A stretch of 64,000 nt of DNA, taken from contig WIXG01000286.1 of the NCBI GenBank assembly GCA_009869945.1, positions 38,389 through 102,388 on the forward strand, given 5' to 3'. The notes under the pieces were generated by a model that saw only the letters and a list, made by a program, of their open reading frames with translations, was not told the DNA's origin and made no database searches. The stretch is from Mesaphorura yosii (Eukaryota; Arthropoda; Collembola; Poduromorpha; Tullbergiidae). Each line of letters opens with the position of its first letter. The first letter of the stretch is position 1. The position numbers and the translations under genes were made by a program. Positions 23,201 to 35,000 of this stretch are shown here, piece by piece.

Positions 23201-25920
23201 TGTTCTCGGTTGCCTTTTTGAGAAATTTACTCGTGTCGCTTTTATTTCTTGAGAAGCCATGAGCCCATGAGTCACTGTCACTCGTCACATAGCAAATCGC
23301 AGCAGAGCAATGCATTTCTGCTTGTTGGAAGCAACAAATCAATTATTTTTGCTGATTTCAGTAGAAAGCATCATAAATTCAATATTGCACTGCCGTTTCC
23401 TGAACCTGCAAACAGAAATTTATTTAAACAACATGGCTGATTAAAGTGAATTTGAATTTTGTTGATCAACTTTTACATTTCACATTTTGATTATCATTTC
23501 CTGGAAACTTGGCTTTGGCTTGGAAAAGTTAAGGTTAGACAGGCTGAATTTGAAGACTTGATTTTAAGCCTCTTGAGAGAAGGCGACGGTTTGAAGAAGT
23601 TTTGAATTTCTTGTTTTCATGATACACATCAACGAGTGCATTGCACTGCAATAAAAACAAAAGAAATGACTGAAATGAGTCGCCTGAAACATGAACCGCA
23701 GCTAATTTTCTCATTTTTGTAAGAAAAACGTGCAGAATCTAATTTGGGCGCTTGAGACATGCAAATTAACACTTAATTTCATTCTCATCACGCAGGCAGG
23801 CTCCAAACCGTTAGAGCCATTCATTCTTTGCAGTTTCTGCGTGCTTTGTGAGCGTGAGACGATGCTCGAGAGCTTTGTTTCTTGCAATTTTCAATGCCAA
23901 AGTAGCAATTTGCAGTTTGCAATTTGTAATTTGCATTTAGAGCCAACGTAACGATCCGGGCAATAAACAAAGGAGGAAGTGACTCGATTTAATGGCCATT
24001 CACGCAGTAATGGCGACCTGAAATTTTGAGAAAGCCGAGCCGAATTCGAACTCGAATTCGGGTTTTATGACGTTCTCATATCAGAATTGCAGACGCTTTT
24101 CTGTGGAGTCTGTTCAACGTTCAAGGTAAAGAGTTTACGACTGACTTCTTATTTCAGCAAGGAAATTGCTCGTACTTCGATTATCTAATGCCTGGTTCAC
24201 AGAGACGCGTTCGCCCGCCGCACTGAAAGCTAGCTTTTTCGCGAGCATCTCGACGCGCATTCAAAAAGTCGCTTCCAAGCGTCTGCTGTGAACTAGGTAT
24301 AATTCTGTCTGTCATGCAACGGACATAAAAATGCCAAATGCGCGAATGAGGAAACATGAAACGCACATGACGCAGTTCGGATGTGAAAATCATCTTGAGT
24401 TTGGCAAATCACAAATCACGGACGTAAACTTCCGGTGATATTGCGAAAGAATTTGCGACGCTGCGCAGGTGCGCGTCCAAAAGCCTTTCAGACAGTTAAA
24501 GTAAAAATTGTAATTAGAAGAGGCCCTGGATTTTCTACCCGAGCAGCAATAAAACCGCCCTCGTACAGATTTTGCAAATCATTTCTCGTCTTCTCCCGAA
24601 ATGGCGAAGGATTCATGGTACCTCGCACCGAGAGCAATAAAACTCTCGACTCGCTACTCGCCGCTCATGGCCGAATTGGTAAGGATTTGCGACGCATTCG
24701 CAGCGCAGCTGCAACATGATTGTCGAGATCTTGAAGGTTACTTTTAATTTCGCACTTTCCCTTTGTATTTGTGTTCAATTTTCATAAATCATAAACCGAG
24801 ACCAAGACCGAGACGGAGCCGAGATTGACGAGGATGACGACGAAAATCGAGAATGGAGCTGACTCACACTCAGCTGCGCTTGAAATCGAATATCGCCAAG
24901 CCATGCCATGTATTTTGCCTTATGAATCGTCATCCCAGGAAGTAGAGCGTGAAATTAGAATGACATTTATTTAGTTGGGCAAATGGTGTTGAGGTCCCTT
25001 CGTCACTTGTATTTGGATTTGCATACGCTTTATATTCACATTGGCTTTATGCAAAATGCAGGCACTGACTATTGTGCGATTAGCGATTATGAAATCGGAA
25101 TGGCCGAGTGGCCAAATTACGCCAATATTATTGCTCAGGCTGTGAATGGCAGGCATATGGCTCTAATTTTAGGACGTGTATTACTGTAAGTCAAAACTGG
25201 TGACTGTTTTCTATGATAGCTTTTCGTTCTGATGTGGGATTTGTGATTTTCTCAAGTCTCTGCTTTACATTTGCATGAATGTAATATTCCCTTAATGAAG
25301 TATGCATGAAAATACAAAAACTAAGCACTCGCATTGCATTTTATTATGACCTACTTATTTAGTCCTTTGAGCTGCCTGAACTTAAATCCTGTCTTCAAGT
25401 TCATAATTTATTAGTTTGAGGTACAGCGAAATCCAATGGCAGCTCAGCCAAGAAGAAAGCGATTCCCATGAAATTGAAATTCATTAATTCGTTGAATTGT
25501 AATATTAAGCTCAAACACAAGAAAACAACCAAATGACTGCCGACTGCACTGAAAATTGAGCCATCGTAATCAACCGCACGAGTTTCATGTCAAAACAGCA
25601 GGTGACCGGTTCGTAGTTTAATTGATTTGCTGCATGTGTCAATTGCAAGGGTGACCGGCTGGCAGCTCAACAAAGGTGTTTTTGTTTTTCCTTCATGGGC
25701 AGAACACGTGTTCTACCATCGGAATGAAAATGAAGAGCTTTAAGTCGACCGTCAATTCAATGGCGGACGGCTTCAGAGAAAATATTCTAGAACAAAGAAG
25801 CTGTGGCTGCACTGCCGGCTGAATCTGTGCTGACTTGCCGATCATTTCAGGAGAGGCCTTTCATTTTCGGCCGCCGCCCGTTTCCCTTTTCGCAGGCTCC
25901 GACTGAGGTCGTCCGGAGGG
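20291..25920. other. Long gene-poor intergenic region
   Basis: No coding sequence supported in 5.6 kb. The many 60-90 codon open frames lack codon bias, domains and splice partners. The stretch is unusually full of short palindromic words of the GCAATTTGC, TTTGCAGTTTGC and AATGCGAATGCG kind, for example 20590-20735 and 23900-23945. It lies upstream of the glycine-rich protein gene and may carry its distal control elements. Confidence 0.55.
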
Positions 25921-25927
25921 TATAAAG
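25921..25927 (+). promoter_or_regulatory. TATA box of the glycine-rich protein gene
   Basis: TATAAAG lies 138 bases upstream of the ATG at 26059, with GC-rich sequence just before it. Strong TATA elements are typical of arthropod structural and secretory genes. Confidence 0.65.
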
Positions 25928-26058
25928 CCACGACCACCGCTGGAAAAGTTTAATTCTTCTTGGGACCTCGTGCCCTCAACTAATTGCCATTAACGTGCTA
26001 GATTTCTGCTCACATTGCCCCATAAGGGCCAGAATACAGTGTTCTTAGTGTTCGTAAC

Positions 26059-29000
26059 ATGGCGCCGACGATGGCTCTTTTTTTGTTCTTAGCAGCTCAA
26101 CACGGAGTCGAAGGTAATTCGCACTTCGCAGCTGTCGTCTGTTTAATGAATAAAAATGCTAAGCATGTTCGCTCTCTCGCGTATATCAGGGCAACTTTTT
26201 GGAGGTGGCGGGCTGCTCGGCGGTCTGAACGTGCTCAGCAATCTCGCCAACGGAGGACCCGGCGGCGGCGGGTCGCTGACGGGCCCGATCAACGTCCTCT
26301 CCTCAGGCGTAGGCGGTGAAGGAGGACGTCTGGGTGGCCTCAATATTCTTAGCAATGGCGCTGCCGGTGTCGGTGCAGGTGCTGGTGCTGGAGGAGGACT
26401 TCTGGGCGGCCTTAACGTGCTCTCTTCCGGTCCTGGCTTTGGCCCAGGTGCAGGTGCAGGCGCAAGCGGTGGCTTGCTGGGTCCCGTCAATATTTTGAGC
26501 AACGGGGCGGGCGGTGGTTTGTTGGGGGGACTCAACGTGCTGAGTTCTGGGGCCGGAGGTCTTCATGGTCCTGGAGCCGGACTCGGTGATGGCCTTGGTG
26601 GGCTTGGAAGTGGATTGGACAGTCTTGGTGGACTGGCTGGAGGCAGAGCTGAAGCAACAGCTTCATCATCAGCTGCAGCAAGCGGTGGCGCTGCAGGAGC
26701 TGGTTCATCAGGATTCGGCGATGGCTTTAACGATGGTAGATCGGGGGCATCGAATGGTTTTGCAGGGGCTGGTGGGTCCAACGGATTCATGGGTGGATCT
26801 GCGGCCTCTTCGGGCCCTGCAGCCGGTGGCGCTGGATTCGCAGGTATGCAAAGCAGCCGGCTGGGGCTATAAATCGAGGACTCAAGTCCAATACGACTAA
26901 TAATAATCTATTTTACCTGCAGTGAATTCAGGCTCTGGAGCAGGCGGTGGGTCAATGGGAGGATTCTCCGACGCCTCAGCCACAGCTGCTGGGGTAGCCG
27001 GTGGTTCTGGATTCAATGGCGGATTCTCAGGGGCAGACGGCAGTATGCACCGGGGGGTGTCGTCAGGTGGATTCCAGGGAGGCTCATCTGGAAGGTCCGG
27101 CATGGGCCAAGGCTCTACTTTCGCTGGCGGCGCCAGCAGCGGTACGCTGGGATCCGGGTTCGGGTCGGATGGTTCGTCTGCTCTTGGCGGAGCGGCTGGA
27201 GGCGCTGGTTTTAATAATGGATTTGGTGGAGGAGCTGGCGGTGCAAAGGTAGCAGATGTGGCTGCTGGTAGCGCAGGGCAATTTGGCGGAATGAACGGCA
27301 TAGGATCAGGATTCGGCAGTGCTGGCGGAGCGACTGCGGCTGGCACATCACAGTTCGGTGGAATGAATGGAATGGGATCAGGATTTGGCGGTGCTGGAGG
27401 AGCAGTGGCTTCGTCTGCAGCCGCAGGCGGAATGACAGGTGCTGGCATGAGCAACGGATTTGCGGGAGGTGCTGGACTGGCTCAAGGCGCCGCGATGAAT
27501 GCTGCAATGGGAGGAGCTAGTGACGGATTCAATCATGAGCTGGGGGGAGCAGCAGGAGGCATGGCAGCTGTATCTGGCTTCGGAGGCAGGTCCGCACTCG
27601 CCGCCGGTGGCGCTTCTGGAGGAATAGGCCTTGCAGGTGGGTCGCTGACGGCCGGAGCGGCGGGAGTTGGAAGCTTGAACCGACTTGGGTTTGGAAACGG
27701 ACTGGGCTACCGCGGATATCCTGGGATGTACATGGCGTCCCCGGGTTACGGCTTCGCCCCGGGCTTCAAGTTCGGTCGCCCGATGTACGGCCCCGGATTC
27801 TTCGGACAACCCAACTTTGACTTTCCCGGCTACGGATTTGGTCGACCGCCATTTCTCGGATCTCCATTCGTTGGGTCGGGATTTGGAGGCCTCGGCGGTG
27901 GTTTTAGGCTCTCCGGTGGGAACTTTGGAGGATTTGGACTCTCTGATGGGACTGGTTTTGGATTGGGAGCCTTAAGCTACCCGTGGTTTGGCCATGGATA
28001 CCCCGGAAGATTCCGAGATTTTGGGATGGGATCAGGCTTCGGAGGACTCGGAGGATTTGGGTCTTCTCTTGGTTTTGGGATGGGCGCTGGTTTCGGAAGA
28101 TTTGGCCTGGGCAGTCAATTAGGAATGAGTCCATTCGGGTTCGGAAGCTACGGATTTGGGAACCTTGGAATGATTGGCATGCAATGGGTAACGCCTGGAT
28201 GGGGATTCGGTCCTGCGTCAGACCTGGGCGGCCTTGGGTTCTCTGGATTTGGACAGCAATTAGGATTCGGTGGGTTCCCACTCTTCCCTGGCTTTGGTTT
28301 TGGAGGATACGGAAAACTTGGCTTCCCGTTCCATGGCGGCTACAACATCGGATTCCCACACTACTCCCAAGGCTACTACCCGGGCGTTGGCTACGGAGGA
28401 ATGGAACAATTTGGTATTGGTTTTGGCGGCTTTGGTAACATGGGTTACGGTAGACTCGGTGGACTTGGATTCGGCAGCCACGGCGAGTTTGGCTACGATG
28501 GATATAGAGGCTTCGGTGGATTTGGATATGGCGGTGACGGTTGGTTTGGCTATGGCGGACTTGGTTATGGAGGCTACGGTGGGTTCGGTTATGGAGGTCA
28601 TGGGTATGGCGGCTACGGTGGAGGTTTTACCGGCATTGGATCTCCGTTCTTTTTCCGCGGCTATTATCCTGGCTTTGGCTTTGGACAATTTGGTTCCCCG
28701 TTCTTTGGCTATAGTTACTACCCGGGAGCGTTTAAATCGCTTGGCAGCTATCGTCCGTTTGGTTTTCGCTACGGGGCGTTCGGGGTCAATCCCGACTTTG
28801 GATTTCAAGGAGGATTTGGTAGCCTCGGCTTCGGGACTCTGATTTCTCCGTTTGGGTTTGGTAGGCCCATGACTCCATTCGGGTTCGGAAGCAACATGGG
28901 ACTCTTCGGAGGAATGCCATCTAATTTGGGATTTGGAGGCTTATTCATGAGTCCCTTCGCCGGTGGACTTGGAGGGCTGGACGGTCTCAATCGATTTAAC

Positions 29001-29201
29001 CTGGGTTCCGGTTTTGGAAGCTCAGGCTTTGGATTTGGAGGCCCAAATGGTTTTGGACCCCTCGGAAATTCAGGCTTTGGATTTGCAAGTCCCGGCTTCG
29101 GGTTTGGAGGTCAAATGGGTAGCGGATTTGGTAATGGGTTTGGATCCTTCGGAAGCGGAGTTGGCAGTCCCTTTGGGTTTCTCGATGGCGGACTAGGATA
29201 A
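26059..29201 (+). CDS. Secreted glycine-rich structural protein with two repeat classes
   Basis: Probable extracellular structural protein (cuticle, silk, glue or eggshell-like). No specific family recognised. Three exons: 26059-26113, 26190-26843 and 26923-29201, phase-consistent, giving 995 residues. The short first exon encodes a signal peptide, MAPTMALFLFLAAQHGVEG. Residues about 20-135 are built from repeats alternating GGLLGGLNVLSS with GPINVLSS or GPVNILSN. Residues about 135-490 are Gly/Ala/Ser-rich with GFG and AGG motifs. From about 490 on, the protein turns into aromatic repeats (GFGFG, PFGFGS, YGGYGGFGYGG, FPGYGFG) rich in Phe and Tyr, with no Cys noticed. Tyr-Gly-rich segments of this sort are often cross-linked or phase-separating; that is inference. 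The reading frame is uninterrupted for 759 codons in exon 3. Antisense open frames here are shadows of the glycine-codon bias. Confidence 0.85.
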
Positions 29202-29800
29202 CCGTACGCTAAATTCTGATTTGGAATGTAGAGCAGGACGTCCTCGTCTTTGAACAGCAATTTCATAACGTTTACAAACATATCTTCGTCATTAGCGTCT
29301 AAAGTGCGTGTAGTAATAGAATTAATTGGAATTTGTGGATTAAATAATGCATTGACTGAAATTACGGCCGCCCTTGTTTACGTTCCGTTTGATTCAGAAT
29401 CTGATGCATGGCACAGCTCATTCGTCAAATCCATGAAGAACTCATACATTTCTCGATGGATGGAACAAAATATTGGCTGCGTTCATTTATTGCTTAAGAT
29501 GGTTGTGAGTGCAAATTACTTTTGTGTTCTTTGTTTCCTCGGTGAGTTATTGTGCTGTCTTACTAATAGTGCGAAAATTGAATCGAATGAAAGTGACTCA
29601 TGTGAATACAACCGCACCGCATCTTGCAGAATTCGTTAGTTTAGTTCCAATTTCTATGTTTTCTGTTTTCTGTGCTTCTCTGAGATCAGTGAATCGCACT
29701 TAATCTTCAACAGGACAACAGCCGCTGTCTCCAGGATCGGACCCACAAAAACCTAAGCCATGCATGCACAATTGCTTCTCTAAATTGAAATTATCAACAA
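29202..29800 (+). other. 3' flank of the glycine-rich gene
   Basis: Holds the 3' UTR of the glycine-rich gene and a 129-codon open frame (29250-29639) without recognisable domain. The latter could be an eroded part of the adjacent DARS2-like remnant, but I cannot align it, so it is left uncalled. Confidence 0.4.
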
Positions 29801-29805
29801 CTTGT

Positions 29806-30890
29806 ACAGGACCGAATTTTAAAAGATCTTCTTGACCAGACGCCTTTGGAGTCAGTTTTCCAGATAACAGGATTTGTCGCTAGCGGTCCAATTAGAAAAG
29901 AAAAGTAAGTTAATTCAACCGGAATCCTTATCGTTTTGTAACCAACTCTGCAATTTGCATGAATCTCTTTACTTGCTCATTGCAGACCCCTGTGGCCGGT
30001 GACATTGGAATAATTGTTGACGACTTCAGAGTACTGGGTCAACAAGAATGGCTCAGAAGACTGTGGAAAAGTCCCAGGACACATTCAGTTCTCCTTTAGT
30101 GATGGCTACTATTTTTCTGTCCGCTGACGAAGTAATTCAAATGAGTTACTTCGGTCCTGATATTTTTCAGAATCAAAATCGACTGAAATTCGGACCCAAT
30201 TCACAGAGAAGACTTATTTTATGAACAGTAATAATTTCCTAGAAATTGAGACACAGAAGACCTTAGACTCCAACCCCCAGGGTGAGCTATAAAAACCTTT
30301 AATTAAATTGGTTTTAATAGTTTTGATTTTGCGATGCAATTTAATTTTTTCCAATTTATTTTTAAAGGGCTCTGGGGAGTTTCCTGTTCCAACTGATCAT
30401 AAGAGAAGTTTTTACTCTTGCGCAAATGCGCAATTCGTTGAAATATTCAAACAATTGTTAATGGTTGGTGGCACGGACAGGTGCGTAATTCCACATAATT
30501 ATTAGAATTTTTAATCACCCCATAATTTTATATTTTATTCAACAGGTAGTCAAGATCGCGAGGAGGAAGACGGAACTCTCCAGTTATGTCAAGTCATCAT
30601 CCATTTGCAATGTCGGCTGATTTCGGTTTAATTTACATGGATTCCTCAAAGGTAATTAGTTAATTAACCTTAGAGAGCAGACGTTCTAGTTGATTTTACC
30701 CTTTATTAGGTAAACAATGCGAAATATGTAAATGTTTATTTTTCGTTTTCACAAGGATAAACTCTTCAAATACGGTTGTTGGATTTACTAGACGTGGTTG
30801 CGTTTTCAAAGTCTTTCGAGGGGTATAATTTACTCTCCGGCGCCCCTCCTCGTCTGGATGAATCGAGTCTTGCGTTCTACAGTCTATAAT
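29806..30890 (+). pseudogene. Degenerate mitochondrial aspartyl-tRNA synthetase (DARS2-like) with internal deletion
   Basis: Blocks match the order of a bacterial/mitochondrial-type AspRS. Anticodon-binding domain: LESVFQITGFVASGPIRKE (about 29844-29904), then across an intact intron PVAGDIGIIVDDFRVLG (about 29988-30040). Catalytic domain entry: NNFLEIETQKTLDSNPQ (about 30230-30281). After an intron comes GSGEFPVPTDHKRSFYSC with FVEIFKQLLMVGGTDR (30369-30480). Then, after skipping most of the catalytic and insertion domains, SSHHPFAMSADFGLIYMDSS (about 30592-30650). The C-terminal block is DVVAFSKSFEGYNLLSGAPP (about 30790-30850). Frames differ between blocks and stops intervene. Donors and acceptors at most exon edges survive, so this is a decayed genomic copy, not a retrocopy. 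The functional gene is not in this window. Confidence 0.82.
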
Positions 30891-32044
30891 AAGCTCCTAT
30901 TAGAATTTTTTTAGGATCTATTCGTTTATCACTTGGGTACAATTGGTACCCTATGAAACTTCTCTGCATTTATAAATGAAGCTATGAGTAGTATTTAATT
31001 GAACCAGTTGATTACAGTTTCTTTCGAGAAAGAATAAAACGAGTATGTGCACATGAAAATCTTCCTCTTCTCTCGTGTACAGAATAAATGTCCTTAATCC
31101 AGCATGGCGTGGCATGACAATTTGACAATTCACATTCGAAACTACATAAATTACAGGACGGCTTTCAGAATTCTTAGAATCCTCTCATAGACACTGCAGG
31201 TCGTTTGCCTTTTGACTGCTACTTGGTTGGGCCGGCCACGAGCACTGACCATGCCTCCGCCCATCACCCAATTGCGGCAGGAGGGAGATGGCATAGGAAG
31301 AGGAACATGGATATTTGTTAATACTAAATACTAATACTACTGCCAATGCTAACACACTTCAGCTTAAGCTTAAGAATAATCAAACTACCACATTACAGCT
31401 CACCATCACCAAACGTTTGCTACTTGCTGGTACTTGCAATGCAAAAATTAGCATTTGGCATTTAGTATTTAGCATTATATTTGGGTCTATACTGACTGAC
31501 CAATATGTCAATGGAGGGTCACAGTCACAGTGTCACAAGCGTGGCGTGACTGGCATGGCATGGCTAGCAACGGGCCATTGCCAGTGCATCAATGCATAAC
31601 TGAAGTTCCAACCCGAAGAAACTGCTGCAGAACAGCAGAAGAAGAAGGGACGGCGAGCAAGCCGGCTCGCCGGCTTGCCGGTGGAAGGAGAGCAAAACCG
31701 AGCTCAGAAGTGCAGTGCAGCTGAAACCCGGCACGACACGTTGCTCAATCGCCGGCCAGAACTCAGGGAAGCCAGTTCGAGATTCAAGAAGCCAGTCATC
31801 AGGCTTCCTTCTTCCTCAACGGCAGCGCAGCTGTGAGTTCGACTTCGAAGAAGCAATCTTCAATCCTGAAGCCAGGCAATTGTGAATCGGTAAGAAACTT
31901 AAACGCTTTACTACTATCTCTCGATTATCTTTTAAGAATTAACGTACAAGGTATGGGTTTCACTTAGCTTGGACTAAAGTTCGAATTTTGGCTTGTCTCA
32001 TTTTAGACTATGCATCAATTCTAAGCTGAGCCGACCCTGAAAGC
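30891..32044 (+). other. Promoter and 5' UTR region of Sobp
   Basis: No coding sequence. Near 31620-31880 the sequence is enriched in GCCAG and GAAGCC words. A 5' UTR intron fits 31890-32006 (donor CG/GTAAGA, acceptor TTTTAG), so transcription begins upstream of 31890. No TATA box was identified. Confidence 0.5.
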
Positions 32045-35000
32045 ATGAGCGCATCAAATATGAGACCAACCCCTACAAACACAAATCGTCCCACACAGCG
32101 AGCTGAAGCCACGCAATCAAATTCGCCAGAAGACAGGGCCAGCAGCCAGGTAAATTGACAGTTCACTTAATTAATGTATGTTTTCTTTTCTCCATGCCAT
32201 TCTACTATTCTCATTTTCTCCCGCGGAGACGCTTTCGGTTTTTGCAACTCGCATTCACAATTCACTCGACAACGGTCACCAAACAATTTAAATTTCACTA
32301 TTTTCAATTGGATTCAGTTGTGATAATGCGACAACCCATAAATTTTAACATTGACCAAAATTCGCAATGCCAATTTGTGCTTGGCCAAATCAAATCATAA
32401 TTGCAAGGCATTCATCTCAGATTCACATTCACACTTAATAAAGACAGACTAAAAAAGCGTTGCATCGCGTTACTTTGTATCGGTGTCTCAATTTTCGCAT
32501 ATTTCGTTTGGCGTGGGTTCTTTTTCTTGAATGACCAGTGCATTGAGTTCGGTTCCGGTTTTGCTCTCAAGGCTGAGTGGCTTCTGGCGACTCTCGAGTA
32601 CATTTCCGTGGTCACGGAATCCATCGCGCCGCTTGGCGATGGAATTGCCGGCCAAGTGCCTGCTGCCTGCACTTTATCCTGAGATCACATGCCGCTTTGC
32701 ATGGCGTTTGTGTAATGGGCCTAAATATAACCAAAGTGCAATTACACGCACTCTGTGATTAGCGGCCGATGTTTACGGTTGCTGGAGACAGGCGAGCGAG
32801 CGAGCACGGTGTCATGTTGTTGCCGGAGTTAATATTAGAAAAAGTTGGAAACGAGAGAAAACGAGACGCGCAGCGAGCGAGGAAAGCAACAGGAGATTGT
32901 GTTTCAGGCTGGTTTATTATTTCGGTTCCGAGATCAAGTTCCTACCCGGGTTTTCTATTTCAAGTCTTTCTGTGTCTCTCTCATTACAAGTACAAAGTAC
33001 GCGTACGCGACAGCCCTTCCACACCACGCACGGTTCAGTTTCAGCTCAGTCAGTGACTCAGTTCATTTGTTCGTTCATCATAATATTAGACTCTCCACTC
33101 GCTCGTATTTCCAAACACGACGGTCGTCTCATCTTCGCTCGCTTCTCTCTCCTCGTCACTCTCGTGTTCCGCTGCTGCTTCTTCACTCGCACTTTTCTCT
33201 TGCGCTATTCGATACTCCTGCCTCTCCTCTTTCCATTTTTAGATCCGATTACAGTGCGAAGAGCAGTCGAGCCAGCCAGCCAACGCAACACTCCGACGAT
33301 GTAAGAGAGACTTGCAGGATTTCTGGTAGGAAGTTTGGCGAGAGTTAAAGAATTAAAGTTGAAATACTGAAAATATTGCAACTGCAATGCTTCTGGTTCT
33401 CTGCGTTCTCATCTGCGTTATAATAAAGCTCGAAAATCAAACTCAAACTCGAGAGACAGAGAAGTCAGATAGAAATGAACCGAAGTTCGAGAAAAGGGCA
33501 GACAGTACGTAAATCGCAAATCGCAGCGGCTGAGGTGTGAAATTAAATCAGAAACATCGGAATCAGGCGTAGTTGATTAGTAAGCCGTAGAAAACGCGAT
33601 ATGGGAGTCAAAAGTCAGCGTGGGCAAAGACGTGAGGCGATTGCACGCGTTTCGTTTCGCGTTGATGAAAAATGTCTCAAATCGCGTCCTTCCAGTAAGA
33701 AAATCGAGAAGAGAAACCGCATCTCCTCGTCATTCAGAAGGAGCAGCGCACATGTGCTCGGAATATGTGGCAGTGTATAAATAGTGCAATAACAGATGAG
33801 GATAAAATGATAATAGCGTGCATAAGAAACTGCAGACTGCATGCATGGCAGGCAGGCAGGCAGGCATCTCTTCTCTGTTCTCCCGTGTAATTTTCAGCAG
33901 TCTGCAGCCTTTATAAATAACAACAAAATCATTTTCCGTTGTTATTCCGCAATAATTTGAAATATGAACGGAAAAACCTTAAAAAGATTGCGATGAGAGC
34001 CAAATAATCATAATAATAACCAATACGATTCGATTTGCGAATGGCGAAAAACGAATCTGTGCTTGAGTCTTTCCTTTTCGCTGCGGTCGTAACTTGAGCG
34101 ACTCGATTCACGATTTTCTTAGTATTGCAGACGAGAAAGATAGAATTGTGACATTGGGAAACCGTGAGCAGTGGAGCAGGAAAGCAGAAATTGCAGACGT
34201 AATTCGAGCAGGGGTAATAATAAATGTGCTGTACTCCGTATTATTATGGATTACTTCCAAAGGTTAAATATGAAATCCTACACGGAAACGGATTGCATTC
34301 CATTATTATCAGGGCAACTTTCGGAAAAGCCGAGTATTACGTGGAAGAAATGGAGCACTGCCGCTGCGCTGCTGTAATGCTTTGGATTTAACTGTAGCCT
34401 AGCGTAGCCAAGCCAAGCTATAGTTTGTTGTCTGGGATGGACGAATGAGTTACAGCCTGGCCTCATTTAACCATTATTAATTTTTTCCCGTGCTAATGAA
34501 GACTCTCTAAAAAATTCTGTGTCCCATACAAAAGGCGAATAAGAAGGTGCTGGAAACTTACTGAACAACTGCTTTACGAGTTAAAGGGTCAGAAAATGAG
34601 GCGTGCAAATATTTCACATAGGAGGTCATATTATCAATTATCATTACCCTGTTAAGGCAAGGCTTCCAGATTGCAGCTGTAGTCCATAATTTAATGTGGG
34701 TCTTCAAAAACAGGACAGAAGTCAAGAATCAAGTCAAAAAAGAAATTTGATACTCCAGATAATCATCTACAGGCCATCGAATTGCTCGTGATCCTTGTAA
34801 AAGCATAAAAGCGAAATCTCGTTCGCGATTGCGGGAGACGGGAAAATCTGTTTAATTCAGTGTATCTCATTTCTTTGTCCGCGGAGGCTGTTTGCACTTT
34901 CCAGTTTATTTATTCGGCCAATTTGCTCAGGAAAAATCCTGAGCAAATCCTGAGCTCGTGGCACGGATCAGGTGACTTGATCGCTTCTTTTCAAGTCACG

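Noticed and set aside
26897-27454. Long Pro/Ala-rich open frame on the minus strand
   Set aside because: Exact antisense of the glycine-rich exon: Gly codons GGN read as Pro or Ala on the other strand. It has no independent splice or start evidence.
28260-28842. Open frames over 150 codons in two other frames of the glycine-rich exon
   Set aside because: Side effect of the skewed GGN/TTT codon use in the real frame. The real frame is the only one continuous from 26923 to 29201.
29250-29639. 129-codon plus-strand frame after the glycine-rich gene
   Set aside because: No domain, ordinary AT-rich composition; could not be aligned with the DARS2 N terminus despite its position.
33001-33348. Ser/Arg/Leu-rich open frames in Sobp intron 1
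   Set aside because: Pyrimidine-rich low-complexity DNA (TCTC, CTCGT words). No exon boundaries in phase with Sobp.
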